This document shows, one piece after another, positions 47,256-60,599 of a stretch of 64,000 nucleotides of DNA. The DNA is from Aplidium turbinatum. Taxonomy: Eukaryota; Chordata; Ascidiacea; Aplousobranchia; Polyclinidae. Each line of letters begins with the position of its first letter. The first letter of the stretch is position 1. The position numbers were made by a program, and so were the translations under genes. Below the pieces are notes generated by a model. The model saw only the letters and a list, made by a program, of their open reading frames with translations, ran no database searches and had not been told where the DNA came from. The DNA lies in assembly GCA_918807975.1 (NCBI GenBank), contig OU964918.1, forward strand, positions 45,864,477 to 45,928,476, in the 5' to 3' direction.

Positions 47256-49802
47256 ACGTTTATCAGGACATCTCTCCACACAGCAGCACATAGTGATTAG
47301 AATAAATCACAGAGCACACCAATCGAAAACTTTACCATGTCAAACTTGGTGGGTACTGCAGCAGTGGTTTAAAGTTTCTACTAGCATGGGAAACATGCTA
47401 GTAGAAGCTCTCAAAGAAGCTGTTTTAGTCCAAGGACTAAGCTCTCAAAGAAGCTGTTTCAGTCCGAGGATAACGCTCTCCACAATCAACCACTTTAAAT
47501 GACAAAACTATTAAAGGTTGCAGTCGACAGGGAAGGATGTATGCTACAATCTACTTTGGTTCATTTTACGGATATCAAAAATAGTAATAGAATTTGCTTT
47601 TCAAATATTACTATTTCAACTTGTAAAGGAATTGCTCATTCCCTGGGTGTGTTTGCAGTTATCATTTTCTAGTTTAGTGAAAAGTGGTTTATACAAATTA
47701 TGTCCGTAAGGAAAAGGTTTCTATGCCAACGTTTATTACCTAGTGGGACATAAATTGTGAAACGGAAAATTGCAAGAAGTCCATTAAAGTCGTTCCAGAG
47801 TAAAGTAATGGCTTGTTATCGCAACAAACTTGCTGCAATAAATTATTGTGCAAGTTATGACTCAAGTTGGATGAATTGCAATTGAGCGCAGTGAGATATT
47901 TCCGTCACATGACGAGAAAAGCGTGACATCATTGTTTGCAGCTAACTCAAAACAAATCGTTGGTTGTTTTGATATTCTGGAGAGATTGACTCACAAAACG
48001 TGCTCCAAGACGGAATTGGTTCATAAACGATTGCAGAACCAAAGTAAAATGTTTTCAATCTGAATTCAAAACCTTTGGCACAACTTAAGCGCGATATGAA
48101 ATTTAAAGATTTAAAGAAATTAAATCATAAGCACTGAATCAAAACAGCTCATGGACGGCCGGCTCTAATGTAAATTACTGCATTGCCTGTACTGTATACT
48201 AAATATTCTTCACTAGACCATATCAAGAATTATATATTTCACTAAATCTGTGAAAGTGAAAATTTTATTTTCTCTACATTCAAAGACTTTATGGTTCAAC
48301 CTTAATGCTTCCATGTCCCACCTCTTGAGCGCTTAGTTTAAAAAGACATTGCAAAACATTTTAGGCCCACTCACTGAAAAGAAGAGCCATAAACGCCTGA
48401 ATCAATAATTATAATAAATGGACAGATCTCATTGTTACCCAGTTGGCCTCGAATGTGTCACGATTTTACACACGAGGTTTCAATTTTTCCTTACTTTTGG
48501 TCGGATTCTAGTATCACAATCAAAACTATTTTCGAGATTTAAAATCCAAGATGGCCTTTGCTGCCATGTACCAACTGAAAGTGAATTGCTTCTGCCGTTT
48601 CGAAAACTGAATATACGTTTGTTCAATCAAAAGATTATTTTAATGCAAAATATATGATGCATTCAAAACCCATATATGGGGTTTTGTATCAAACTTTACC
48701 ATTTCAAGGTGCATTTAGTTGATTGCTGGCTTAGTAAAAAGTGGTTTCTACAAATTATGTCCAAAAGGAAAAGGTTTCTCTGCCAACATTTATTACCAAG
48801 TGACATAAATGATCAATATTAAAAAATGGAAAATTGCAAGAAGTGCATTAAAGTCGTTCCATAGTAATGCAATGGCTTGTTATTGCAACAGACTGGCTAC
48901 AATAAATGATCGGGCACGTTATGACTCAAGCTGGACGACCTGCAATCGAGCGCAGTGAGACATTTGCATCCCAGGATAAGGAAATATGCAGCGTGATTTC
49001 CATCATTGTTTGCATCCAATTCAAAACAAATCGTAGGTTGTTTTTATAACACACCAAACCTACTGGAAATATCCTGGAAAGATTTTTATTCGATTTCTGC
49101 TCAAATCACTCAAGATGTGCAACAATGAAAAGCCAGATCAACATCGTTTCAACTAGGAGCACATGTGGTGTTTTATAAACTACTGGTGAAGAAGTGTTCC
49201 AATCTCAAAAGATGACCTTGAATCTGACATCTCTTTTGCAGCAGCTTATTTTTGCGAGACTACTTTTTCGCCCATGATTACACTGGTCAACAATTTTTCA
49301 AAATTTATTTGCTTCCGAGATGAAAATAATTAATTCTTATGTATGCTTGGACGCTGAATCTATTTGTTTCTATGCGGTTTATAGAGAATTATTTCCTATA
49401 GTTATCAACTTGCAAAAGTTACAAAGCATGGAATGGTTCCGTTATTTATGGCATCTCTTCTTTATTGTAAATATGTTTTGGTGAAATCGCTCACCATGCT
49501 CATCATATACGTCACCAGAATTTGGAGAAAAAAATCCAGTTGAGAGCCACAGTCAAGCCACAGACTGCTGAGTTGACAGTTACATCCCAGTAAGTACGGT
49601 GACGAGAGCTGATTACCTCATCTGCAGGTAGGCCTAATGCACAGTTTGGCATGATGCTATATCTCGAAAACCACCTAAACAACAAATTTTAACGTGATAT
49701 TCGTGTTCAACGACTCAAAATTATCAAGGATTGACTCAATTCGTTTCTGAAGCAAACTGGAAAAGCAGAAGCAAAGTGGAAAGTTGAATTCATATTTGTT
49801 TA

Positions 49803-50613
49803 ACCGTATCTGTCACCGGCGTAGACCTTATGGTCTCGCCCTCTGCTAATTCAGCAATTTCACATAGAAACAGTGACGCTAGAAACCTGAGATTTCTTGA
49901 CTTTTACTTTTTTTTCTTGACCCAACTTTTAATCCCGATTATGTTGGTATCGGATAATCGTGAAGTTCACAATAAACCTTTTGTCACAGCCAGTTATAAA
50001 ATGCAAGAAATTTCCTGATATTCAATAGCTTGATTGACAGTTTACTATTAGCGTGCGGTTTCATTTTGTGTTTGTCGGCGGTGCTAAAATTCCATTCTTT
50101 ACCCAGGCAGCAAAATCCGTCATTTTTACATTGATTCAACGTCGATTTTGCTGTCTGGGTAGGGAGTTGGTCTTTGACGCGATATGAGTCATTCTTTGCT
50201 GGCAGACAATGATTAGGAAGGTAATTAATTATTTGCGCAAATTGCTTTGTAGTGCAAAAAGTGCATGGAATACTGTTTGCACAGAAACGGAAAAACAAAA
50301 TTGATGAAATTCTGTGTTCTATTCAAGAGGACTTTCAAAATAAAATGTGAACTGAGAAATTTGACCAAGAAATGGCGAAAATAGGTCAAAAACCGAGTCT
50401 TTATCACCTTTTCTACCTAAAATACACAATCACGAATATATTTTACGAAATAAATTGATTGAAGTGATAGATAAGGCTTTTGACCAACGGCATACTTTTT
50501 CCCGTTGTTATTTGATATTAAGCCGACGGAGTAATTAGCAATAAGAAAGACGTAGACCTGATGGTCTCGGCCAGTAACTCTTGACGCCAAAAGGAGGCAG
50601 TGACAGATACGGT
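49803..50613. mobile_element. 811-bp TIR element with TA target
   Basis: Inverted ends ACCGTATCTGTCAC and GTGACAGATACGGT flanked by TA on both sides, as in Tc1/mariner-type insertions. Short inner similarities (GTAGACCTTATGGTCTCG, GTAGACCTGATGGTCTCG) are also present. No transposase recognised. Confidence 0.75.
50102..50159. repeat. 58-bp hairpin MITE
   Basis: CCCAGGCAGCAAAATC and GATTTTGCTGTCTGGG form almost the entire length. The loop contains ATTGATTCAACGT. It lies inside the 811-bp TIR element. Confidence 0.75.
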
Positions 50614-50741
50614 TAGTGGAAAGACTTTTCAATTCAATATCTGATGCATTCACAACAAGTTTGTGGAGTTTCTATTAATCTTTCAACTTGCAAAGCTGCA
50701 TGCAGTTGAATGCAGTTTATTGAAAAAGTGCTTCAAAAAAT

Positions 50742-51180
50742 AATGTGCCTCGACCGTCAGGACGAAAAAAAAAATCGGTCTCGACGAAAAGCTCCGTGAG
50801 CTGTTGGATGCTGAAAGCGTGTAGAATTGGTGGCTCAGTGAGTTTCTGCTTACTCCACCGGATCAACGAGTTTGTTGTCAAGTCTGTGTACTCAAAGTTT
50901 ATTTTGGAATTTCGAAACGACGTATCTCACCTGTGTACTCGTCCCTTACTTTCTGGATCCGATGAACTGCGAGCTTACGCATTGGCTTAGACTCGTCATG
51001 CAGAAGGGCCAACACTACATTCTCCGGATGGGCAGCAAAGGCGTTTGTCAGGAGGCAGACTTCCTTCGATGACCAACACGATATCGAGCAGATACTTTTG
51101 ATCGCCGCTAATTTCCATCACCTCATTTCCGTCAAACTGGATTTTATCTTCCCGAACTCGACGATTGCAAATTCTCCTAT
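50742..51180. other. GC-richer stretch, possible coding relic
   Basis: Noticeably richer in G+C than its surroundings, with the plus-strand segments LDEKLRELLDAESV, NWWLSEFLLTPPDQRV and DIEQILLIAANFHHL in one frame separated by stops. It could be a decayed retroposed gene. Family not recognised. Confidence 0.3.
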
Positions 51181-52240
51181 TTTGATATACTGCAAATTCT
51201 CCTATTTTAACTCAGATACTCAGTTGTCTGATGTGTTTTCTGGTGTGGAGTACACCCAGATAGCTCTGTTGGGTTAGCCCCGACTGCTAACGAAGACATT
51301 TCAAGATCAAGCAACCCTGGTTCGACTCTTGATGTGCGCGCTTTAACAACGTTTATCAGGACATCTCTCCACACAGCAGCACATAGTGATTAGAATAAAT
51401 CACAGAGCACACCAATCGAAAACTTTACCATGTCAATCTTGGTGGGTATTGCATTTGTGGTTCAAATTATCTACTAGCATGGGAAACATGCCAGGACTAA
51501 GCTTTCAAAGAAGCTGTTTTAGTCCGAGGATAACGCTCTCCACAATTTATCAATTTAAATGACAAAATTATTAAAGATTGCAGTCGAGAGGGAAGAACTT
51601 ACAATCTACATCGGTTCAGTTTACTCATATCAAAAGTGTCATATTTGTAATAGAATCTGCTTTTCTTGTTATTTCAACTTGTAAAGGAATCGCTCTTTCA
51701 GTTTGCAGTCATTGTTTTCTAGTTTAGTGAAATGTGGTTCCTACAAATTATGTCCAAAAGGAAAAGGTTTCTGTGCCAACGTTTACCACCAAGTGAGATA
51801 AATTGGGAAATGGAAAATTGCAAGAAGTGCATTAAAGTCGTTCCAAAGTAAAGTAATGTCTTGTTATTGCAGAAAACTTGCTACAATAAATGATTGTGCA
51901 AGTTATGATTTAAGTTGGACGACTTGCAATCGAGCGCAGTGAGACATTTCTATCCCAGGATGAGGAAATATGCAGCGTGATTTCCATCATTGCTTAAAGC
52001 TAACCCAATACAAATCGTTGGTTGTTTTCTAAACATACCAAACCTACTGGAGATATCCTGGAGAGATTGACTCACAAGACGTGTTCAAAAACGGAATTGG
52101 TTCATAAACCATTGTAGAATCAAAGTAATATGTTTTCAATCTGAATTCAAAACCTTTGGCACAACTTAAGCGCTATGAACATTCTTTAAAGAAACTAAAG
52201 AATAAGCACTGAAGCAAAAAAGCTCATGGACGGCCGATGT

Positions 52241-54252
52241 AACAGTCCAGGGGTTACTGCTGTCTGGAAGTTACTGCCAGTCCAGAAGTTACTAAAACAA
52301 GGTTGCCAGATTTGACGATTGCAGCAGATTTGTATAAATGATTTTTGCATTGGAAACATGTTGAAGGATTATCCACCATTGCATCGTAACAACATGGTTT
52401 ACAGCAGAAACGTAATTGGGAATGAAGCGAAAATAAGATGAAAGTTAAAATATGAGTTTTGTGCCAGAAATTGTTGCTGTATTGGAATGAAATTTTAATT
52501 TGTAACAAGCCATATTTACGTATCATTTAAACCTGATTCATTTGTATAATACCATTTGAAGTTGTGTCCGTGCCTTACGCGCGTTGGCAAATAAATTTGC
52601 ATGGGGTGGTGGTTGACTAGATGACCACTTATGGTCTTTTGCTGTCATCCTGATTGTGCTATGATGCAACCTAGCAATCTACGATTCACAATGTAGCCTA
52701 GTGTTATGAGTGTATTATTGGCTCGTTGTATATGGCGCTATTGAAATAAATAATTTGATTGATCATCGCTCCAAACATTTCAAAGGTTGAATCGTGGCGA
52801 CATTTAATAGGCTACAGGCCTTAATACATCGTGCAAAGTTTGTATTTGAAGGTTGATTTGTTAGCCGCTTGTCTTGAGTTGTAGTTGACGAACATATTCT
52901 TTAAATATATTTTATGTATTTCATGAAAGTTAAAATTAAAACCAAAGTTTTCTAGTGAATGGAGCACTGAGCATATTTTTGGTCTTCTTACATAGTCTTT
53001 GACATCACACTTCACATCTTTCCAATGATATCTCTGTGTTATTCTATCCACTGTGGTATTGACACCACTGTGACCACTAGATGGTGCAGAATGGCAATTC
53101 TATAAAAAAATTGTTTTGAGGTGATTACACGTAGCCGCAAGAAGCCATTCCGAGGCTTCTACACAAGTCCTTTACCTATAATAGCAATGAACAATATTAC
53201 TGTATCAAACTGGAACATTCTATTGTTTCCAGAAATATACTCGTCATTTATGCTTAACAGCAGCAGGCTGGCAACACTGCATGGTGGAAGAAAGATTTGT
53301 GGCAGCAAATAATATGATTAAAAGTAATACTGTTTTTTCAAAAAAAGACAATGTTTAGATTACAAATAGTCAATATTGTAAATTACCAAAATTTGATGGT
53401 AGGCTAGAAACTCTAGAATTTTTATTCCAGCAAAAAGATCAAGTGATCAAATGAAAAAGCACCGAATTGTTATAAAAATGACTTATCGACAAAGTGCTAG
53501 AACATAACTTGTGTCAATTTTCAAGACATCGTTTGAAAAAAGCCATTGCTACGTTACTATCAGCATGCATATAAACTACTCTCAAGTACCAATACAAAAT
53601 ATTCTAAATTATCCTTCATAGGCCCATGAAACAAATGCTAGAAATGAAACATAGGGCTAGACTAATTTACAATCAAGTTCATATTGTCCTTTCGAAGTGG
53701 CTTTAGTTACTGCGCCAGTTTTGTTCTTTTATCCGTAGAACGATAATGTCTTTTGCTATTCTGCAGATAATCTTTTATACATTCCATGTATCGGCAAAAT
53801 TCTTCATACTTCTCTGCATTGTCAATCCCTTTATCACCCATACCTTTTTCAATTTTCTTTGTGGTCTGGATACAGTTTTAACTGCAGGATTTTCAGTCCA
53901 TTAACAAGCTTTCCCAAACGACTTTCGAAAAAGCACACCCACTTACAATAGCAGTAACTTCTGGACTGCTTCTGCAGCGTGGCAGTCTCGAAGTTCTCGT
54001 CAGTCCAGAAGTGATCAGGGGTGCCCAGCGTTTTTGCAAACGATGCAAAAGGGACTTTTTTTTAACTAAGTTTAATGAATTCATTGCTCTCAAACTAATG
54101 CAAGCTTTTCAGTTAACATTACAAAATACTTATAATTGTTAACCTGACTTTTTCAGAGGTTAAAAATTTAATTATTTTTCAAAGAAAAAATTTAAATGAA
54201 ATATTTAGCAACTCTGGTAACTTCTGGCCCGTAGTAGCTCCTGGGCTGCTAC
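52241..54252. mobile_element. 2.0-kb TIR element in the array
   Basis: Ends TGTAACAGTCCAGGGGTTACT and, inverted, TGTAGCAGCCCAGGAGCTACT, followed by shared CCAGAAGTTAC. Array copies show the empty site, with ccga/ccgg at the borders suggesting a 3-4-bp duplication. Additional AGTCCAGAAGT motifs lie near 53955 and 54005. No transposase seen; superfamily uncertain. Confidence 0.75.
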
Positions 54253-55331
54253 ACCGGCTCTAAGTAAATTATTGCATTGCCTGTACACACTAAATATTCT
54301 TCACCAAACAATATCAAGAATAATATATTTCACTAAATCTATGAATGTGAAAATTTTGTTTTCTCTACATTCAAAGACTTTGTGATTCAAACTTAATGAT
54401 TTCTTGGTCCACCCTTAAGCGTTTGCAGTTTAAAAAACCATCGCAAAACATTTCAGGCGCAGACCGCGCAGTCACTGAAAAGAAAGGATATAATTGCCTG
54501 AACCAATTGCAATAAAGCGACAAAGCTCATTGTTACCCGTTTAGCTTCGAATGTGTCACTATTTTACATACGAGGTTTTTATTTGTTCCTCATTGTTTTG
54601 GTCGGATTCTAGAATCACAATCAAGACTAATTTCGAGATTTAAAATTCAAGATGGTATGTGCTGCCATGTACCAACTTTAAGAAAATTCATTGTTTCGTC
54701 ATTTTGAAAATTGAATATTCGTTTGTTTAATAAGAGATTTTTTCAATACAAAATTTATGATGCATTCGCTACCCATTTATGAGTTTTGTATCAAACTTTC
54801 ACCATTCCAAGGCGCATTCAGTTGATTGCTGGTTTAGTGAAAAGTGGTTCCAACAAATCATGCCCAAAAGGAAAAGGTTTCTATGCCAACGTTTATTACC
54901 AAGTAAGATAAATTAGAAAATGGAAAATTGCAAGAAGTGCATTAAATCGTTCCAAAGTAAAGCAATGGCTTGTTATTGCAGCAGACCTGCTACAATCAAG
55001 TATTGTGCAAGTTATAACTCAAGTTGGATGACTTGCAATCGAGCGCAGTGAGATATTTCTATCACAGAATGAGGAAATATGCAGCGTAATATCCATCATT
55101 GTTTAAAGCTAATTCAATACAAATCGTGGGTGGTTTTCTGAACACTTACCAAAAGTAAAGAAGATATCCTGGAGAGATTGACTCACAAAACGTGCTCCAA
55201 CACGGAATTGGTTCATAAACGACTGCAGAACCAAAGTAAGATGTTTTCAATCTGAATTCAAAACCTATGGCACAACTTAAGTGCTATGAATAATCTTTAA
55301 AGAAATTAAAGCATTAGCACTGTAGCAAAAC

Positions 55332-55617
55332 GGCGTCCGACAAATTGTTCGTAAGCAATTCTTCGTAAAGCAATTCTTCGTAAGCAATTCTTCGTAAAAC
55401 AATTGTTCGTAAACTTAATTCTTCGTAAAACAACTCTTCCTAAAGCATTTTTTCGTGCATGCAGTTGAAATTTGATGTATACGAAGAAATGCTTTACGAA
55501 GAATTGTTTTACGGATTTCATTTTACGAACAACAGTTTACGAACAATTGTTTTACGAAAAACTGTTTACGAAGAATTGCTTTACGAACAATTGCTTACGA
55601 ACAATTTGCCTATAACC
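55332..55617. mobile_element. 286-bp palindromic foldback element
   Basis: Perfect 8-bp duplication agcaaaac (55324-55331, 55618-55625). The left arm is a series of CAATTCTTCGTAAAG-like units and the right arm their inverse, so the whole element can fold into one hairpin. Outer ends share CAAATTGTTCGTAAGCAATT. Confidence 0.88.
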
Positions 55618-56882
55618 AGCAAAACAGCTCATGGAGGGCCGGCTCCAATGTAAATTACTGTATTGCGTGTATATCAAATATTCCTCACTAAAGAACTTCA
55701 AAGACCATATTTTTACTAAATCTATGAATGTAAAAAGTTTGTTTCCTCAACATTCAAAGACTTTGTGTTTCAAATTTAATGTTTCCATGCTCCACCTCTT
55801 GAGCGTTTACAGTTTAAAAAACCATCGCAAAACATTTCAGGCGCAGTCACTGAAAAGAAGGGGCATAATTGCCTGAACCAATAGCAATAAATCGACAAAT
55901 CACATTGTTACTCAGTTGGCCTCGAATGTGTCATGATTTTACATTCGAGGTTTCAATTGTTCCTTATTGTTTTGGTCGGATTCTAGAATCACATTCAAGA
56001 CTAACTTTGAGATTTAAAATCCAAGATGGTATGTGCTCCCTTGCCTACTAACTTCAAGAAAGTGTATTGCTTCTGCCATTTGGAAAATTAAATAGAGGTT
56101 TGTTTAATAAAAGATTATTTCAATGCAAAATATATGATGCATTCGCAACCCATTCATGACGTTTTGTATCAAACTTTCACCATTCTAAGGCGCATTCAGT
56201 TGATTGCTGGTTTAGTGAAATGTGGTTCCTACAAATCATGCCCAAAAGGAAAAGGTTTCTATGCCAACGTTTATTACCAAGTGAGATAAATTGTGAATTG
56301 AAAAATTGCAAGATGTGCATTCATGTCGTTCCAAAGTAAAGTAATGGCTTGTTATCGCGGCAAACTTTCTACAATCAATTATTGACCAAGCTATGACTCA
56401 AGTTGGATGAATTGCAATCGAGCGCAGTGAGACATTTCTATCCCAGGATAAGGAAATATGCAGCGTAATATCCATCATTGTTTAAAGCTAATTCAATACA
56501 AATCGTGGGTTGTTTTCTAAACATACCAAACCTACTGGAGATATCCTGGGATTGACTCGCAAGCAGGGCCTCCGAGAGAAATTATGACTGGTCGGGAAAA
56601 ATACTAAAAGTGGGCCCCAAAAAAAAACATTTTTCTGCAAAATTGCAAATAACGAATTTGTATCATGCCTTGCATCATGTGTCTTAAGCCGAATTTAGCT
56701 ACTTTCCTCATCGTGAAATTGAATTCCTTTAAAGTTTAAAGTTTCGATTTTAAACAGCATATATATTTATATGAAAAAACTTCTTTCAATATGAAAATCA
56801 ACAAGAATCCTTCGACTACACTTGCAGCAAAATTGCCATTGTTGCTCAATATTTTCTCTTGAAAGAATTGCAGTGAAGTTAT

Positions 56883-57616
56883 GATGTGCACGCACATGCA
56901 CATATCATACATGGTGCCTTTGGCCATGGCCGTTGGGAGGAGAATTTAGGTCCCGTACCAAAACGATTCTCTGGCCCCAAATAATAACACTTTCTTTTTT
57001 TTTTTCTTTTTTTTCGCGCAACGCTCAGAGTTCAAGATGGATACCACTACATCTTGCAGGTTTACAAATTGTCCATATGAAATGGATTTGTTTCCTGTCT
57101 CATCATTAGTGCGTCCGCTCCGGGAGCCGTCCACACACCCAAACACTCAGCAGGCACACCATACTTACATGGAAGATACCTACCAGGGAGGCGAGGGATT
57201 CACTACGACCGAAGGGACCCACCGCGGTAGATGGTAATCTGTGGATGTAAATGTTTGGTTAGTGGCTGCCTCAAGCTGATCTGCCTGTCTCGACTTTCCT
57301 CTTGCTGATGTTGGAGCAGACTAGGAGATGGTGGGTCAAGCTCGAGAACTAGCGCATTTTGGTAATGAAATTAATTTTAATTTTATTTGATTTTGTTTGT
57401 GTGAGTGTATCTTCTTGTTGCCCGCTTGAAGAAGGGCACCTGCTTGTGGGAAACGGGCCACTGCAGTCTGACACCTCATTTGGCGGAGATGCCAGAGAGG
57501 AGCGCACATATCATACATGCACATATCATACATGGTGCCTTTGGCCATGGCCGTTGGGAGGAGAATTTAGGTCCCGTACCAAAACGATTCTCTGGCCCCA
57601 AATAATAACACTTTCC
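56883..57616. repeat. 100-bp direct repeats flanking a retroposed repeat
   Basis: 56897-56999 and 57517-57616 are near-identical (GGTGCCTTTGGCCATGGCCG). Between them lies copy 2 of the 350-bp repeat (57001-57342, inverted, T-run first) plus 170 bp with a CTTGAAGAAGG...GGGAAACGGGCC motif. Confidence 0.8.
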
Positions 57617-58639
57617 AAGAAAAATGCACCATATCCAAAGAATGCAGTAGTTTGTGCAAACTCTCTGGTGTTTGGGCAGTGTGGGCGTGTTTGCTGATGA
57701 ATTCTTGTCTGTTTGTTGTTTGGAATCCTGGAAGAGCCGCTTTTGGGTCGGTGATAATGTCTCCTCCTTTGACAAGTCTGCGTCACTGCGTCTGCGTTGG
57801 TTCTAGTTATGTTGTGAATCGAAATTGTTATAGGTGGTAATTTTAGTATAACCTACAGTAGATAGAGGAAGAATTGTAAACACACAATGCGGGCAATGAA
57901 AATAGCTTAACAAAGCATTCAATCCATTCCAAACCTTTTGCAATGCATTGCAGTTACGGATCATAGCATCAAATAATAAAGATTTTGCAAGGTCTAATTT
58001 GATGCACAACTTGCATAAACTGTTCACTCGGTTTTGAGTCGTGGTGGTGCGTAAACAATTCTTACAAATTTCTGTGTGCTAAAAGCACGTTTTCAGCTTG
58101 CAACCGTTAGAGGTACTAGTTTATGTAACAAATTTTCAGAGCAACAAAAATATTTGAAAAAGTGTTTCGAAAGTTGTAATCAATGATTTCCTTGATTAGA
58201 TATCATGGGGTGATGCGTTCCGGTTTGCAGCTCAAGTTTGCTAGGTAGCTTTCTTTCAAAAGTAGCCTACCAACTCATCCAAAATGTCATTGTTGTACAA
58301 CTTGTTTAAATTTGTTCCACATGCCTGCAACTACACATCAGACATACAAGGATATTTCCATTGGACTTCAAACTTATCGATATCTTTGAGTTTGTTGAGT
58401 TTGTTTATCTTTGAGTGTACATTTGTGAATAAACTACCAACAGCTAGCGAATACTTTGCAACATAGCGTACAGTAGAATAAATTTCGTTTGTAAGATTGA
58501 GCTGGTGAAGTGGTGTTGTTGGAGCGTTCCGTCCCCAGAAAAATAAAATCTTTTTTTAATTCATAGTTCCTATAACAACTTAAGCTTGCGAGTATAGTCT
58601 ACTTTCCAGCTTCTGTAACTTTGATTACATCTTCCTTAA

Positions 58640-59625
58640 CCCAGTAAACATTTTTCCTTGGCCCAACGTTGGCTGACGGTTGTTCGGGTTGGCTGAGGGT
58701 AGTGTAGTTTTGCCAACTTTTTCAATATTTGAATTGAAGATACCTTCGAAGAATCGTTTAAAGGCCTACTAAATGAAATTTTCAAACAGGAATTAAGCAT
58801 TAAAATGCGTAAACTGAGCATTCAAGAATGTATTTAAAAAAAAAATTACCGAATGAAATTTGTTTTCAATGGCACTGGCAAGGCCCAAAGTCCAATGTTT
58901 CATTTATTTTTCATTTTTTCAAAATGATCAAAAAGTGGAAAACTGCTCGAGCATACGTCACTATCGACAGCCATAACAAAAGCCACGTTACCACATCTGA
59001 TGTTTTAACATCAGATCTGATGTTTTGAAGTTAAAATCTGATGTTTTGATGTACATACATACATAGCCTACAGTTAAATCGCCCGCAGTAACAACTATTG
59101 CGCGATCAGCTGATTGCTAGTCTATAGTGACGTAGACTGTACAGTCGCACGCTTCGCTGCTCACGCCCATTCCCGTTTTGAAAGCTCTGACAAAAGCATG
59201 CGCGGAATGCTGATCAGAACGCAATGGGGCAAAATTTTATTGAAAATCGTTTTATGGTAGCATGTTAAACATAAAGAACGTGGAAAACCGCCAAGTCAGG
59301 TTTTTCCTTTAGTATCCCTTTAAGTTTGCTTCATGGTATTCCTTTTACAATTGTAATGGGACAATGAAAATGCAATAAAACTTAGAATTAGGAAGTCGTT
59401 CTTGCCAATGTTGGTGTGCAGTTGTACAGAACGTTGGGCCAACGTCATTATTTGCGGGCGAACTACGGTAACCCCTCAATTTTTTTACGTTGGCCCAAAG
59501 ATTTTAAAATAAGTTGGCCCAACTGCGACAAATGGTGCAAGATACGTTGGGTCAACAGAGGAGCAGTATTTTACCAACTGTTACACTACGTTGGGCTGAG
59601 CCGCCGAGGTACAATGTTTGCTGGG
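58640..59625. mobile_element. Harbinger-like MITE
   Basis: Ends CCCAGTAAACATT and AATGTTTGCTGGG with TAA on both sides (58637-58639, 59626-59628), the 3-bp target typical of PIF/Harbinger. Subterminal CGTTGGGCCAAC-type repeats occur at both ends. Non-coding. Confidence 0.7.
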
Positions 59626-60599
59626 TAACTTCATTAAAATCATCAGCTTATTGTCCATTCGTCGTCGCCGTGTGAGCCTCCTCTGGGGCCGAAAAACATT
59701 GCACAGTTCTTTATCGCTGCATAAATAGGTTAGTAGAGTGAATCTCGCTTAGGACTGTGATCTACATAATGCAGAGAAGCACATTTAGCACAGGTTTGAA
59801 ACTGCTCAGGTAGGCTGCTTGGAAATAGGATAACTTTCTTTAGAATTTCCTATCTGGCTTGGCTGCAATTGAAAATGACATAAGCTTAGTCGATCAATTA
59901 GACTACTCAAAAATGATATAATATTTGGACAACACTGCACACCATGAACTCCAACTCTAGTGCATTTAAGCAATGACATCCATAAGCAGAAAATACGCAA
60001 GAAGGATTTACTTTCTTCAACCTTGCTTGGACACTTTTTCAAATATGTTGGATCCATTATCATATGCCTGGCAAACGCAGTTTTTCATGTCAAGGTACAG
60101 TTGGTCAAGCAAACATAATACACGCTTAGCCAAAGCAGCACTAGTTTTCAAGTAAGAACAAGATAAAACGTTCAGTGATACAGAGATCAGCAGGCTTAAC
60201 AGCAACAGATTTCACGTGTTGAAGCAGTTTAACATAGCCGGACTTAATACGAGAATGGTTTGTTCTTGCTGAGAAACATCTAAAGTAGCATCTACAATGA
60301 TCGAAAAATACTTGTAACTACGCATTTCATTCAAAATTTGTTTCTTTTTAAGTTGATAAATTTTTATTTTATTAGCAAATATGGGCCCCCCTCAAAAGTG
60401 ACAAAACGAAAAACTACTCGTTTTTCTTTTACAATCTTATGCTAGGGGGGAAAGTAGCCCGACTTCCCCCCCTCTCGGAGCCCCTGCTCGCAAGACGTGG
60501 GCAAAGATGGAATTCGTTCATAAACGATTGTAGAATCAAAGTAATATGTTTTCAATCTGAATTCAAAACCTTTGGCACAACGTAAGTGCTATGAATAAT

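Larger units (their letters stand above)
56564..60486 (-). mobile_element. 3.9-kb hAT element in the array
   Basis: Ends CAGGGCCTCCGAGAG and CTCTCGGAGCCCCTG with perfect 8-bp duplication ctcgcaag (56556-56563, 60487-60494). Minus-strand transposase remains at about 59870-60350: YFSIIVDATLDVSQQEQTIL and CQAYDNGSNIFEK, the first catalytic block and the YDNGANM motif of ZMYM1/TTF-type hAT transposases, broken by stops. Internal passengers are the T-run repeat (57001-57342) and a Harbinger-like MITE (58640-59625). Confidence 0.92.

Noticed and set aside
57140-57200. U1 snRNA-like 5' end
   Set aside because: Only about nine bases plus a GATACC match; later U1 stems and the Sm site are not evident.
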